Shown in pieces: positions 23,016-32,846 of a stretch of DNA of 64,000 nt. Location: assembly GCA_003215315.1 (NCBI GenBank), contig QCKO01000006.1:25225-89224 (forward strand), read 5' to 3'. The stretch's first letter is position 1; each line of letters begins with the position of its first letter. Below the pieces are notes generated by a model that made no database searches, was not told the DNA's origin, and saw only the letters and a list, made by a program, of their open reading frames with translations. The stretch is from Prochlorococcus sp. AG-409-P19. GTDB lineage: Bacteria; Cyanobacteriota; Cyanobacteriia; PCC-6307; Cyanobiaceae. Position numbers and translations under genes: made by a program.

Positions 23016-25916
23016 ATGAATAGTGCTTCCCAAAATGACATGCTTTTTGAAGGTCGACATATAGGTTTAAACCATAAGGATCAGGAAGTGATTTTGAATC
23101 AACTCCAGATCTCTAGTCTTGAGAAATTTATTGGTTCAGTGATTCCTCAGGATATATACGAAGAGGACTTATCACTTTCATCATTTCCAAAGGGATGCAA
23201 TGAAATTCTAGCTTTGGAAGAGATAGCTGAGATTAGTAAAAAAAATGAAATTAGACGCTCTTTAATTGGTTTGGGATACTACGGCACTGCACTACCTGCA
23301 GTTATACAACGTCATGTTTTAGAGAATCCCATTTGGTATACAGCTTATACGCCATATCAAGCTGAAATTTCACAAGGAAGATTAGAAGCATTATTTAATT
23401 TTCAAACTCTTATTACTGAATTAACGGGGTTACCTATTGCAAATGCTTCATTACTGGATGAGGCTACAGCTGCAGCAGAGGCAATGAGTGTAGCTTTCAA
23501 TGTTAGGTCTACAAAAAACTCGAAACGATTTTTAGTGGATAAAGATGTTTTTCCACAAACTTTCGATGTTTTGAAAACTCGTGCCGAGCCATTGGGAATT
23601 AATTTGAAGCTTGTCGATCCAGAGTTAATAGATTCTGAGGATGATTTTTTTGCTGTATTTTTGCAGTTACCTGGTAAAACAGGTCGCATTTGGAACCCAA
23701 GTCAGGCTATTGATCAGGCTCATAAGGCAGGAGCAATTCTTGTTGTTGCAATCGATCCTTTGTTTCAAGTATTAATAAAGCCTTTGGGAGAACTTGATGT
23801 AGATATTGTGGTCGGCAGTACGCAGAGATTAGGCGTTCCTATAGGATTTGGTGGACCGCATGCAGCTTTTTTTGCATCGAAAGTAGATTTCAAAAGACAA
23901 GTCCCAGGACGCATAGTTGGTAAGTCTATAGACGTAGATGGGACTGAAGCTTTAAGACTTGCTTTGCAAACTAGGGAGCAACATATTCGAAGAGATAAAG
24001 CCACAAGTAATATTTGTACGGCGCAAGTTTTATTAGCAGTTATTGCATCCTTTTATGCTGTCTATCATGGCCCAGAAGGTTTAACAAATATTGCTTCTAG
24101 GATTGTTAAGTTTAGGCAAATGCTTGTTTCTATTTTAATACACTATGATTATTTAATTGAACCATATAGTGGGTTTGATACTGTAGAAGTTTATTGTCCA
24201 GAAGCGCCATTAGTACATGCTATAGCTGCATCAAATGGTATTAATTTTAGAGTTCTTCCATTAGGAGCTGAAAGAAGTAATGCAAATGGTTTTGGAATAA
24301 CACTAGATGAGTTAAGTACAGAGAAAGAGATTATTAAGATTAACAAAATACTAGCCGAGGCTAAGTCTAAGAAAGTTATAAGTCATTTTAATTCTTCTGA
24401 AGACTCAGAGGATTTATTGCATCCGATACCTTTAAGACGGAATCCTTGGCTTCAGCAACCTGCTTTTAGTAAATATCATTCAGAAACAGAATTAATGAGA
24501 TATATAAATACTCTTGCGAATAAGGACTTTTCTTTAGTTCAAGGAATGATTCCTTTAGGAAGTTGTACTATGAAATTGAATGCTGCAGCTGAATTATTGC
24601 CAATTGAATGGAAGGAATTTTCAACTATTCATCCTTTTGTGACCAAAGAGCAGTGTGGTGGTTATCAACATTTAATTCATGACCTTGAGAGATGGCTTTG
24701 TGCTTTAACTGGCTTTGATGGAGTGTCTTTGCAGCCTAATGCTGGCTCTCAAGGAGAGCTAGCAGGGCTATTGGTAATAAGAGCATGGCATGAATCTAGA
24801 GATCAAAAACATAGAAACATATGTTTAATTCCTACCAGTGCTCATGGAACAAATCCTGCTAGTGCAGTCATGTCTGGTTTTAAAGTTTTATCTATTGATT
24901 GTGACGAGTTTGGGAATATTGATCTTGAGGATTTGAGAGCAAAATCTACTTTATATTCTTCTCAATTAGCTGCTTTGATGGTTACTTACCCTTCCACACA
25001 TGGAGTCTTTGAACCTGAAATAAAGGAGATTTGTGCAATTGTTCATAGTCAAGGGGGCCAAGTTTATTTAGATGGAGCGAATATGAATGCTCAAGTTGGA
25101 ATTTGTCGCCCAGGTAATTACGGCGCTGATGTTTGTCATTTGAATTTGCATAAAACTTTTTCTATTCCACATGGCGGGGGGGGACCAGGTATTGGCCCAA
25201 TAGCTGTTGCAAGTCATTTAGTGCCTTATTTGCCAGGACATTCTTTAGTTAATTGTGGGGGTAGAAAGTCTATTTCTGCTGTTTCAGCGGCACCTTTTGG
25301 GAGTGCTGGAGTACTACCTATAAGTTGGATGTATATCCGAATGATGGGAATTGATGGTCTGCGCAAAGCAAGTTCATTAGCAATACTTTCTGCGAATTAC
25401 ATAGCTAATAAATTAGATCCATATTATCCAATCTTGTTCAAGGGTCCTAATGGTTTTATTGCACATGAATGTATTTTGGATTTAAGGCATTTTAAGAAAG
25501 CTGTGGGTATTGAGGTGGAAGATATTTCGAAGCGTCTTATGGACTATGGGTTTCATGCTCCAACAGTGAGTTGGCCTGTAGCAGGAACAATGATGGTTGA
25601 ACCAACTGAGAGTGAAAGCTTGGAAGAATTAAATCGTTTTTGCCAGGCTATGATTTCCATTCGATTAGAGATTCAAGAGATTGAAGATGGAGTTGCGGAT
25701 CGAGATAATAATCTTTTAAAAAATGCACCACATACACTTTCTACAATTACAAGTGATAATTGGGATAGACCTTATAGTAGGAATTTGGCAGCCTTCCCAA
25801 TGCCTAATCAGAGAATAAATAAGTTCTGGCCTGCAGTTTCGCGAATTAAGAATGCATATGGAGATAGAAATTTAGTTTGCAGTTGCTCTGCCGTAGAAGA
25901 ATTTTCTGAAAATTAA
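23016..25916 (+). CDS. gcvP: Glycine dehydrogenase (decarboxylating), P protein
   Basis: PLP enzyme that decarboxylates glycine and passes the aminomethyl group to GcvH. Single-chain GcvP type: N-terminal half with [18 protein letters not shown]-like [41 protein letters not shown], and C-terminal half with the cofactor Lys in [16 protein letters not shown] (about residue 713). [16 protein letters not shown] is another hallmark. 966 aa is normal. The upstream gap of 106 nt may hold its own promoter. The T protein is at 1.9 kb on the other strand. Confidence 0.98.
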   Translation: MNSASQNDMLFEGRHIGLNHKDQEVILNQLQISSLEKFIGSVIPQDIYEEDLSLSSFPKGCNEILALEEIAEISKKNEIRRSLIGLGYYGTALPAVIQRHVLENPIWYTAYTPYQAEISQGRLEALFNFQTLITELTGLPIANASLLDEATAAAEAMSVAFNVRSTKNSKRFLVDKDVFPQTFDVLKTRAEPLGINLKLVDPELIDSEDDFFAVFLQLPGKTGRIWNPSQAIDQAHKAGAILVVAIDPLFQVLIKPLGELDVDIVVGSTQRLGVPIGFGGPHAAFFASKVDFKRQVPGRIVGKSIDVDGTEALRLALQTREQHIRRDKATSNICTAQVLLAVIASFYAVYHGPEGLTNIASRIVKFRQMLVSILIHYDYLIEPYSGFDTVEVYCPEAPLVHAIAASNGINFRVLPLGAERSNANGFGITLDELSTEKEIIKINKILAEAKSKKVISHFNSSEDSEDLLHPIPLRRNPWLQQPAFSKYHSETELMRYINTLANKDFSLVQGMIPLGSCTMKLNAAAELLPIEWKEFSTIHPFVTKEQCGGYQHLIHDLERWLCALTGFDGVSLQPNAGSQGELAGLLVIRAWHESRDQKHRNICLIPTSAHGTNPASAVMSGFKVLSIDCDEFGNIDLEDLRAKSTLYSSQLAALMVTYPSTHGVFEPEIKEICAIVHSQGGQVYLDGANMNAQVGICRPGNYGADVCHLNLHKTFSIPHGGGGPGIGPIAVASHLVPYLPGHSLVNCGGRKSISAVSAAPFGSAGVLPISWMYIRMMGIDGLRKASSLAILSANYIANKLDPYYPILFKGPNGFIAHECILDLRHFKKAVGIEVEDISKRLMDYGFHAPTVSWPVAGTMMVEPTESESLEELNRFCQAMISIRLEIQEIEDGVADRDNNLLKNAPHTLSTITSDNWDRPYSRNLAAFPMPNQRINKFWPAVSRIKNAYGDRNLVCSCSAVEEFSEN

Positions 25917-26049
25917 TTACCGGATGACTGGTTAAAAGTCAATTTTCTAGTTACATTTCGAACGAAAACTATTTTTTTTAGTTTTTTTGCTGCATTTGAT
26001 AGGTTTTCCACTATCCTCTCTCGCAGCGGTTCATATGCATGGGGGCAAA

Positions 26050-26310
26050 ATGATCAAAATCCGATCACTTGATCGTTCATCAAATTCATTGGATCAAGAA
26101 GATTTATCTTTACCTTCTTTTTCTGAAGGTCTTGAATCTATTCTTAATCAAGGAGATTTGTTAAAAGTAGATGGAACAAATGTTGTGAGAGTGCCTTTTG
26201 GCGTTCGACAATCCAAAAAGCAAAGACCTTCAAGACCTGATCATTGGGCAACACTCGTTTTGCCTCTGCAACCAATTGGGACCCCTACACCTCCTCCTCA
26301 AGCTGCATAA
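26050..26310 (+). CDS. Small conserved hypothetical protein
   Basis: The track starts at a TTG (25987), but the ATG at 26050 begins a cleaner 86-residue protein (MIKIRSLDRSSNS...) with a GGGGGC just upstream that could serve as ribosome binding site. The mature part has a short hydrophobic-charged middle (LLKVDGTNVVRVPFG) and a proline-rich tail. No family recognised. It converges on sqdX with a 3-nt gap. Confidence 0.5.
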   Translation: MIKIRSLDRSSNSLDQEDLSLPSFSEGLESILNQGDLLKVDGTNVVRVPFGVRQSKKQRPSRPDHWATLVLPLQPIGTPTPPPQAA

Positions 26311-26313
26311 CTT

Positions 26314-27462
26314 TTAAGCTGCTAATGAATTCTCATTATCTTGCATGACTTTTTTGTAATAGCTTCTTAACTGTGCAGTAGCACCAGCCCATCCCCATCT
26401 TTCAGCTTCTAATCTGGCAGAATTTCGCATAGCTTGTCTTTCGACTTCATTGCCTAATAATTTTTTAGTTGCTTCTATTAAGCTTTCAGCGCCATCATTA
26501 GGACCATCAGGATTGTATAAACAACCATTTTTATTATCTGAGATGATGTCAGGTATTCCGCCTCTATTGGCTCCTACTACAGGGCATCCTGCAGCCATTG
26601 CTTCTAAAAGAACTAATCCCAATGTTTCTGTGCTTGAAGGAAATAAAAAGGCGTCACCAGATGCATAGGCACTAGCTAGTTCTTGTCCAGATAAATATCC
26701 TACAAACGTTGTTTGAGTATCTTGGAAGATTTTTTCTAGTTGTTGTCTGTATGGACCATCTCCGACTAGAGCAAGTCGAGTTTGAGGTAATGCCTTAAGA
26801 ACAGGCTTGATTCTCTCGATTTGTTTTTCCGCTGAAAGTCTGCCGACGTAAATCAATAAAGATCCTTCATCGGAGTGCGTTCCTAGTAATTTTGAACGCA
26901 TCTCTTCATTTCTTAATTCAGGTCGGAAAATGTCCGTATCAACTCCTCTTTGCCATAATGCAGTATTTTGAATGCCTTTATCTGCAAGCTCTTCTACCAT
27001 TGCAGTTGAGGTGCAAAGGTTTAAGACTGCTTGATTATGAGCAGCTTTAAGCAATTCCCATAGCAAGGGTTCAAGCATCCCCATCCCATAATGTTCAAGG
27101 TATTTAGGTAAATGAGTGTGATAACTAGCAATTAAAGGAATTTTGTTGGTCTTTGCTAACCAAATCCCTCCTAATCCAAGGACTGCGGGATTCACAACAT
27201 GAATTAGATCTGGTTGGAAATGATCAAGTGCTTCTGAGACTGCCGGTCCTGGAAGCCCTAATTTGAGTTCAGGATATAATGGCAGCGGCATTGCAGCCAC
27301 TCCTATTACTTTGGCTCCCATATAAGTAGGTGGACAGCCTTCTGGGCAGAAAACAATTACTTCATCACCAGATTTGACGAGATTTTCAACCGTTTTTGTT
27401 AAACGTGTAACTATCCCATCAACTTTAGGAAGAAAAGTTTCTGTAAAAAAGGCTATTTTCAC
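26314..27462 (-). CDS. sqdX: Sulfoquinovosyltransferase (sulfolipid synthesis) SqdX
   Basis: GT4-type GT-B enzyme that transfers sulfoquinovose from UDP-sulfoquinovose to diacylglycerol to make SQDG at the membrane. The N-terminus KIAFFTETFLPKVDGIVTRL is the SqdX signature, and the C-terminal EX7E motif is in STETLGLVLLEAMAAGCPVVG. The first ORF codon (27492) is a TTG; I choose the GTG at 27462, which puts the start right before KIAFFTETFLP as in the family, giving 382 aa. sqdB lies directly upstream with about 36 nt between. Confidence 0.93.
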   Translation of the reverse strand: MKIAFFTETFLPKVDGIVTRLTKTVENLVKSGDEVIVFCPEGCPPTYMGAKVIGVAAMPLPLYPELKLGLPGPAVSEALDHFQPDLIHVVNPAVLGLGGIWLAKTNKIPLIASYHTHLPKYLEHYGMGMLEPLLWELLKAAHNQAVLNLCTSTAMVEELADKGIQNTALWQRGVDTDIFRPELRNEEMRSKLLGTHSDEGSLLIYVGRLSAEKQIERIKPVLKALPQTRLALVGDGPYRQQLEKIFQDTQTTFVGYLSGQELASAYASGDAFLFPSSTETLGLVLLEAMAAGCPVVGANRGGIPDIISDNKNGCLYNPDGPNDGAESLIEATKKLLGNEVERQAMRNSARLEAERWGWAGATAQLRSYYKKVMQDNENSLAA

Positions 27463-27498
27463 GTTGCTATGAAGTGGAGGGTGGAGCGGCAATAATTT

Positions 27499-28692
27499 TT
27501 AGGTAACCTTGATTGCTTTTGCTTGATTTGATGTCCATGCAGATACACATGGAATACGTTTTAAATCGCACCGATCAGACCATTTTTTCGCTACATCAAC
27601 AACCTCTGCAAGTAGTCCATCATCTAGTGTTGTTGGGTCAAGGCCAAGTTCTATAAAGCATCGATTATCGACAATTAAATCATTCTCAACTGCTTCATTT
27701 CGTGGATTTGGGAGATAATTAATCTTTGCACCAGTTAGAGATGCAACTTTTTTAGCTAATTCTCCTACTTGGTGACTTTCGGTCATTTGATTAAAAATCA
27801 TTACTCGATCACCTTTTTCAGGTGGATTTTCAAGAGCTAGTTGGACGCATCTAACAGAGTCTCTAATATGAATAAACGCTCGAGTTTGTCCACCTGTTCC
27901 ATGAACAGTTAGAGGATATCCAATGGCCGCTTGCATTAAAAATCTGTTCAAGACTGTTCCATAGTCACCGTCATAATCAAATCGGTTAGTAAGTCTGGGA
28001 TCTCGATTAGTGGCTTCAGTATTGGTTCCCCAAACAATGCCTTGATGAAGGTCTGTAATTCTAATTTGGTCGTTTTTGTTGTAGTAAAGGAAAAGTAATT
28101 GATCAAGAGTTTTAGTCATGTGGTACACGCTGCCAGGGCTTGCTGGGTGAAGGATTTCTTCTTCAAAACGTGTTCCATCTGGCTGGGGTACTTCAACTTT
28201 CAGGTAACCTTCTGGTATCGTTGCTCCTCTATGAGAGCCGTAACCATAAACTCCCATTGTTCCTAGATGAACAATATGTATATCTAAACTTGATTCAACA
28301 ATTGCAGCTAAAAGATTGTGGGTTCCATTTACATTGTTATCCACTGTGTAACGCTTAGTTGCACTGGTTTTCATTGAATAAGGTGCAGCTCGTTGTTCAG
28401 CAAAGTGAACAATTGAATCTGGTTTTTCTTCAATTAAAAGATCCAGCAATCTCTGATATTCAGAGGCAAGGTCCAGATGGATAAATCGAATAGGCTTACC
28501 ACCAATTTCTTCCCATGCTTTGAGTCGTTCTCCAATGCTGGAAATTGGAGTTAATGATGAGACTTCGAGGTCCACATCAATTTTTCTCCGGCTGAGATTA
28601 TCCACGATTAAAACATCGTGGCCTTTATCAGCCAGATTTACTGCACAAGGCCATCCGCAGAAGCCATCGCCGCCAAGAACAAGAACTTTCAC
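27499..28692 (-). CDS. sqdB: UDP-sulfoquinovose synthase SqdB
   Basis: Short-chain dehydrogenase-type enzyme that makes UDP-sulfoquinovose from UDP-glucose and sulfite. N-terminal NAD site VLGGDGFCGWPCAVNLADKG (about 4-23), TMGVYGYG with the active-site Thr, and YHMTKTLDQ for the Tyr-x3-Lys pair (about 185-193). DNLSRRKID at about 33 is the family marker. 397 aa is usual. It heads the sqdB-sqdX pair that makes the sulfolipid of thylakoids. The psb34-like gene is 57 nt upstream on the same strand. Confidence 0.97.
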   Translation of the reverse strand: MKVLVLGGDGFCGWPCAVNLADKGHDVLIVDNLSRRKIDVDLEVSSLTPISSIGERLKAWEEIGGKPIRFIHLDLASEYQRLLDLLIEEKPDSIVHFAEQRAAPYSMKTSATKRYTVDNNVNGTHNLLAAIVESSLDIHIVHLGTMGVYGYGSHRGATIPEGYLKVEVPQPDGTRFEEEILHPASPGSVYHMTKTLDQLLFLYYNKNDQIRITDLHQGIVWGTNTEATNRDPRLTNRFDYDGDYGTVLNRFLMQAAIGYPLTVHGTGGQTRAFIHIRDSVRCVQLALENPPEKGDRVMIFNQMTESHQVGELAKKVASLTGAKINYLPNPRNEAVENDLIVDNRCFIELGLDPTTLDDGLLAEVVDVAKKWSDRCDLKRIPCVSAWTSNQAKAIKVT

Positions 28693-28749
28693 CCAAAAAT
28701 CTCCGCAGAAAAATCAAACGGTTATGCTATTCAAGCTACTACAAGGGTT

Positions 28750-28917
28750 TCACTTGATAGTTACGGAAAACGCAATAAGTACGATTATAAGCGAGATCCC
28801 CGCAATTAGGAACAGCCAAGAACCATTGCCACGACTAGCATCATTTGGTACGACTTCGATTTTTGGTTCCTTTGCAAATGCATTTAATCTACCTTCACTT
28901 TCTTGCGTAACTGTCAT
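28750..28917 (-). CDS. Small single-span protein, Psb34-like (55 aa)
   Basis: Missed by the track. Read on the minus strand: MTVTQESEGRLNAFAKEPKI..., then one membrane helix (SWLFLIAGISLIIVLIAFSV, about 33-52), TGA stop. The GRLNAFAKEP motif followed by a single C-terminal span is what I know of the Psb34 family (ssl1498), a photosystem II assembly-linked protein whose N-terminus resembles that of high-light-inducible proteins. Here the span lacks the Hlip chlorophyll-binding pattern. Family membership is an inference from the motif; the gene itself is well supported by its position and composition. Confidence 0.7.
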   Translation of the reverse strand: MTVTQESEGRLNAFAKEPKIEVVPNDASRGNGSWLFLIAGISLIIVLIAFSVTIK

Positions 28918-28967
28918 GATTATTTTTATTTCGGATGATAATAGGCGATTATTTAGTAAGAATAAGT

Positions 28968-29774
28968 TTATTTCTTAGAAATTATTCCATTGATAGGTGA
29001 ACTAGGCATTGCATAAGTACGTTGATTAAGTCTCCCGGAAAGAAATGCTTTCCTCCCTGCCGCGGTGGCATCTGCAAACGCTTCAGCCATTAGTACTGGA
29101 TTTTGGGCCAGAGCAATTGCACTATTGACTAAAACTGCATCTGCTCCCATTTCTAGAGCCTGCGATGCTTCGCTGGGAACTCCAATACCTGCATCAACAA
29201 TGATTGGTATATTGGCATTCTCAATAATCATTGCAATATTTGCGGCATTCTTAAGTCCTTGCGCAGATCCAATTGGCGAGCCAAGGGGCATGACAGTTGC
29301 ACAACCAATTTCTTCTAGCTTCTTAGCGATAATGGGATCAGAATTTATATAAGGTAAAACGATAAAGCCTTCTTTTATTAGTTGCTCAGCAGCTTCTAGG
29401 GTTCCAAAAGGGTCAGGTAATAAATATTTTTTGTCTGGAATCACTTCCAATTTGACAAAATTGTTATCTTCTTGACCGGCTATTTTTGCTAACTCTCTTC
29501 CTAATCTGGCAACGCGTACTGCTTCTTCTGCATTAGAACATCCAGCCGTATTTGGTAACATCCAAACTTCTTTCCAATTGATAGCTTCTATTAACCCTTG
29601 ATGTCCAGATTCATTAGTCTGTATTCTTCTGACTGCAACAGTAACAATCTCACATTTCGCACTTTTTATACTTTTCTGCATTAATTGTATACTTCGATAT
29701 TTACCAGTCCCAGTAAGGAGTCTGCTCGAGAATTCTTTATTTCCAATTTTTAATATAGGGCTTGTCTTTGGCAT
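28968..29774 (-). CDS. thiG: Thiazole synthase ThiG
   Basis: Builds the thiazole ring of thiamine from 1-deoxy-D-xylulose phosphate, ThiS thiocarboxylate and dehydroglycine. SRLLTGTGKYRS at the start, the Schiff-base Lys in FVKLEVIPDKKYLLPDPFGT, and IIVDAGIGVPSEASQALEMGADAVLVNSAIA are family signatures. The track start at 29780 is a TTG; the ATG at 29774 is preferred, giving 268 aa, the normal length. Confidence 0.96.
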   Translation of the reverse strand: MPKTSPILKIGNKEFSSRLLTGTGKYRSIQLMQKSIKSAKCEIVTVAVRRIQTNESGHQGLIEAINWKEVWMLPNTAGCSNAEEAVRVARLGRELAKIAGQEDNNFVKLEVIPDKKYLLPDPFGTLEAAEQLIKEGFIVLPYINSDPIIAKKLEEIGCATVMPLGSPIGSAQGLKNAANIAMIIENANIPIIVDAGIGVPSEASQALEMGADAVLVNSAIALAQNPVLMAEAFADATAAGRKAFLSGRLNQRTYAMPSSPINGIISKK

Positions 29775-29800
29775 GATCAAGTTTGTAAGGTGTTATGTAA

Positions 29801-30370
29801 TTAGAAAGAATTAAATCCCTTCTTTTTAGTTTCATTTTGTAGGCTTACTCCTTTACGCCTTTCTATTTTCTGAATCTGAGAATTTGCTGTTTTATTTTTA
29901 GGATCTATTTTAATAACCTCCTTATAAATCTCATATGCGTCTTGATCTTCAAGTAATCTTTGATGAGCAAATGCAAGGTTATTTAAAGCAACAGGATAAT
30001 CAGACTTTGCTTTTAAAGCTTTTTTGTAATGTGTGATTGCACCTTTGAAATCATCTTGTGCTGCAAGTGCAAATCCTAAAGCATTTTCTATTAAGGCTGT
30101 TGCTTCATTAGGTTCGTTATCAAGCTTTTTTAATGCAAGTTTGAGGGATGAAATTGCTTGCGGATAAAGCCTTTTCCTTAATTGCACTGAAGCAAGCTCA
30201 TATAATTTAGATGAGTCATTTGAGAGCTTACTATTCCCTTTCTCAAGCTGGATTAAACTAAGTTCATCTTTTCTGACTTTGTATAGTTGACGTCCAACTA
30301 AAACAGCAATGACCAATAAAAGGCAGGTCAGACCTAATAGATAAGTCTGTGGTAGATCCAATCTCATCAT
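29801..30370 (-). CDS. TPR protein with N-terminal membrane anchor, Ycf37-like
   Basis: About 189 residues: one N-terminal membrane helix (TYLLGLTCLLLVIAVLVGRQLY, about 8-29) and a TPR domain (KLYELASVQLRKRLYPQAISSLKLALKKL; IENALGFALAAQDDFKGAITHYKKAL; VALNNLAFAHQRLLEDQDAYEIYKEVIKIDP). This order matches the Ycf37 family known from cyanobacteria and some plastids, connected with photosystem I assembly; the family assignment is from memory. Starts ATG at 30370 rather than the TTG at 30373. It stands between thiG and rplT. Confidence 0.65.
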   Translation of the reverse strand: MMRLDLPQTYLLGLTCLLLVIAVLVGRQLYKVRKDELSLIQLEKGNSKLSNDSSKLYELASVQLRKRLYPQAISSLKLALKKLDNEPNEATALIENALGFALAAQDDFKGAITHYKKALKAKSDYPVALNNLAFAHQRLLEDQDAYEIYKEVIKIDPKNKTANSQIQKIERRKGVSLQNETKKKGFNSF

Positions 30371-30373
30371 CAA

Positions 30374-30543
30374 AAAAAGGATTACTCCAGTTCTATTTGT
30401 TCATTTTATTCATTATGATCATAAATTAAAATTTTCTATAAAATAAATAATTTAGATTCCCTTTTATTAATTTTATATAATCCTTTTTTAATATTCAGCA
30501 GTATCTTATGCTTTAAAAAATGTGCAGATTTATAGATTATTAT
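30374..30543. other. AT-rich intergenic spacer before rplT
   Basis: 170 nt, almost entirely A and T, between the rplT stop and the Ycf37-like start. No ORF, tRNA or convincing hairpin was seen. It probably contains the promoter of the Ycf37-like gene and the end of the rpmI-rplT transcript. Confidence 0.3.
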
Positions 30544-30891
30544 CTAATTTTTGATCGAGGTTGCAATATTTGTAAAGCTTTGAGGATCAATTAGGGCTAG
30601 TTGAGACAACATTTTTCTGTTGATTTTAATATCAGCTTTTTTAAGCCCACCCATTAATTTGCTATAACTCAATCCGTTGATTCTTGCAGCTGCATTAATT
30701 CTAGATATCCAAAGACGTCTGAAGTCACGTTTGCGTCTACGTCTATCACGATAAGCATTGCATAATGCTTTCATTACTCGTTGATTTGCTGTTCTGAAAA
30801 GAGTTCCGTTCCCTCCTCTAAATCCACGAGCTAATCGAAGAATCTTATTGCGACGTTTACGGGCAACGTTGCCTCTTTTGACGCGTGCCAT
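30544..30891 (-). CDS. rplT: 50S ribosomal protein L20
   Basis: 115-residue basic ribosomal protein needed early in large-subunit assembly. [25 protein letters not shown] and [24 protein letters not shown] are L20 signatures. It follows rpmI after 56 nt on the same strand, as is usual in bacteria. The infC gene that often precedes this pair is not adjacent here. Confidence 0.98.
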   Translation of the reverse strand: MARVKRGNVARKRRNKILRLARGFRGGNGTLFRTANQRVMKALCNAYRDRRRRKRDFRRLWISRINAAARINGLSYSKLMGGLKKADIKINRKMLSQLALIDPQSFTNIATSIKN

Positions 30892-30947
30892 GGGAAAAAA
30901 TTAAAGTGCTGGTAAAGGTCAACGACTAATTTAGATTTAGTTGTTGT

Positions 30948-31145
30948 TTAAGAATATGGGAGCATAAGGCTCACATTTTCCGCATCACGTTCATCTACAA
31001 CTGCTTTTGTAGATAGATGTCTTTTGAGTTTGGTGCTCTTATGGTCGAGCAAGTGGTTGCGAAAAGCGCGCCTTCTCATGAATTTACCAGTGCCAGTAGC
31101 TTGGAACCGCTTTGCGGCAGCTTTGCGGGTCTTGAGCTTTGGCAT
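30948..31145 (-). CDS. rpmI: 50S ribosomal protein L35
   Basis: 65-residue ribosomal protein. [21 protein letters not shown] and the basic middle ([23 protein letters not shown]) are characteristic of L35. It is the first gene of the rpmI-rplT pair, divergent from the SpoIID-domain gene with about 100 nt between. Confidence 0.97.
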   Translation of the reverse strand: MPKLKTRKAAAKRFQATGTGKFMRRRAFRNHLLDHKSTKLKRHLSTKAVVDERDAENVSLMLPYS

Positions 31146-31246
31146 TGATAAACTCTAATGAGTAATTCATAAGACTACGACCTTATAGGCCCCTAAGCCA
31201 ACATGGAAATTATTAAATTGTCTATTAAATACTTGTTTATATTGTT

Positions 31247-32797
31247 TTGAAAATTTTTTTGCTTTCTAAAAATCTGCTTTATGCCTGCTTGGCAGTTTGT
31301 GTTCTAGGTATTCCCATTAGTGACAAGTCTTTTGCAAGAAGGAAGTCAGAACATTTAGTTTCTTTGACACATCAGCCAGTAGAGCCTCCTCCTGATGTCA
31401 TAAATGGTCACGAAAAGCTGATGGTAGGACTAGCTCCTTACTTAGGTAGACAGATTTCCGAGAACAAAGTTCCTGTGAAGCTAAAGCTTGTAGCGAAAGA
31501 GGGTTTGTTGATTCTTAAAGATTTCAAAGGAATAGAGCATAAGTCCTCTGAAATAACTATTTCTTGGCAAAGAATTTCTCTACCAGCTCCTAAAAAGTTT
31601 TTTCGTCAAATAATTGGCCCTTATGCGAGTTATGAATCTGCATATGAAGTTGCAAAGTTCTTGAAATTAAATGGGATTAGTTCTGTTGTTGCTCGCCCTT
31701 TCGATTGGGAGGTATGGGTCGCAAAAGGAACATCTTTGCCTGAAAAGATAAAGAGACGAAATTATGAGGAACAGATTGCTTATCAAATTAGCCCAGTCTT
31801 GCAGAGAAGTGGTGGAAACATTGTACTGAAAGGTCCAATTACAATTCGAGCTCAAAAAGGTTTGATTTGGAACTCTGGTACATATTTAGGCCCTTTTCTC
31901 ATACAACCAGATGCTTATGGGAGTTGGACATTAGTGGAAAATGTTCCGCTTGAACGTTACCTACTCGGTGTTGTGCCTTATGAAATAGGTTCAAACTCGC
32001 CTCCTGAAGCTTTGTCAGCGCAAGCTGTGTTGGCAAGAACTTGGGCCTTGGCCAATCGCAATAGGTTTTTAATTGACGGATATCATTTATGTAGCTCAAC
32101 TCAATGTCAGGTATATAAAGATCCAACTAAAGCAAACGACAATATCAAGCAGGCTATTGGAAGGACGTCTGGAAAAATTCTTTCTTGGAAAGGTAAACCA
32201 ATTAATGCTGTTTATCACGCCACGAATGGGGGGGTAATGGCTTCTATTGATGAATCTTGGAGAACTTCTGCGGTACCTTATTTGCAAATGAAACTGGACG
32301 GACCTTTTTCTTGGGCTAGTGATGTTGAATTACCTCTTACAAATGAACTTTATTTGAAATCTTTCTTGTCTTCGACTGCTTCTCCTTATGGCGCGAAACA
32401 TCATCTGTTTAGATGGAAACGTTCTTTGAATGCTCAGCAAGTACAAGATCTTCTGAAAAACACTGTTCAAGGGCTTTTAATTGATAAGCCTCAGAAGATA
32501 GAGGTTTTGAAAAGAGGAAAAAGTGGAAGGGTGTTGTCTTTGAGAATCACAGATGTGAATAAAAAAACTCTAACTCTCGAGAGAGATAAAATTCGGAGGT
32601 CATTTAGAAATTTGCCAAGTACCTTGTTTGTTATTAATGAGTTACAAAAAGGTTTTTGGGAATTTTCTGGAGGTGGCTTTGGTCATGGTGTGGGTATGTC
32701 CCAGTCAGGAGCTATAGAGTTGGCTTCACAAGGATGGACTACAAAGCAAATTCTTTCGCATTATTACCCTGGTACAAAATATGGATTTTTGCCTTAA
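31247..32797 (+). CDS. SpoIID/LytB-domain protein, secreted
   Basis: 516 residues. TTG start (no ATG is available before the signal peptide KIFLLSKNLLYACLAVCVLGI, about 2-22). Then a region of about 170 residues resembling an SPOR-like part (IIGPYASYESAYEVAKFL), and the SpoIID domain from VPLERYLLGVVPYEIG (about 237) to the hallmark GGGFGHGVGMSQSGAIELASQG (about 481-502). SpoIID-family proteins act on peptidoglycan, where the B. subtilis founding member removes stem-free glycan; the substrate here is inferred. The next gene, a membrane GT2, starts 50 nt downstream. Confidence 0.85.
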   Translation: MKIFLLSKNLLYACLAVCVLGIPISDKSFARRKSEHLVSLTHQPVEPPPDVINGHEKLMVGLAPYLGRQISENKVPVKLKLVAKEGLLILKDFKGIEHKSSEITISWQRISLPAPKKFFRQIIGPYASYESAYEVAKFLKLNGISSVVARPFDWEVWVAKGTSLPEKIKRRNYEEQIAYQISPVLQRSGGNIVLKGPITIRAQKGLIWNSGTYLGPFLIQPDAYGSWTLVENVPLERYLLGVVPYEIGSNSPPEALSAQAVLARTWALANRNRFLIDGYHLCSSTQCQVYKDPTKANDNIKQAIGRTSGKILSWKGKPINAVYHATNGGVMASIDESWRTSAVPYLQMKLDGPFSWASDVELPLTNELYLKSFLSSTASPYGAKHHLFRWKRSLNAQQVQDLLKNTVQGLLIDKPQKIEVLKRGKSGRVLSLRITDVNKKTLTLERDKIRRSFRNLPSTLFVINELQKGFWEFSGGGFGHGVGMSQSGAIELASQGWTTKQILSHYYPGTKYGFLP

Positions 32798-32846
32798 TGA
32801 GGAAAGGACCTTAGAGTCGCACCTTAGGACTTAAGGACGGAGCTCC

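Noticed and set aside
28520-28978. 152-aa plus-strand ORF opposite sqdB and the psb34-like gene
   Set aside because: It runs antisense through two supported genes and has shadow-like composition; the minus-strand genes explain the region.
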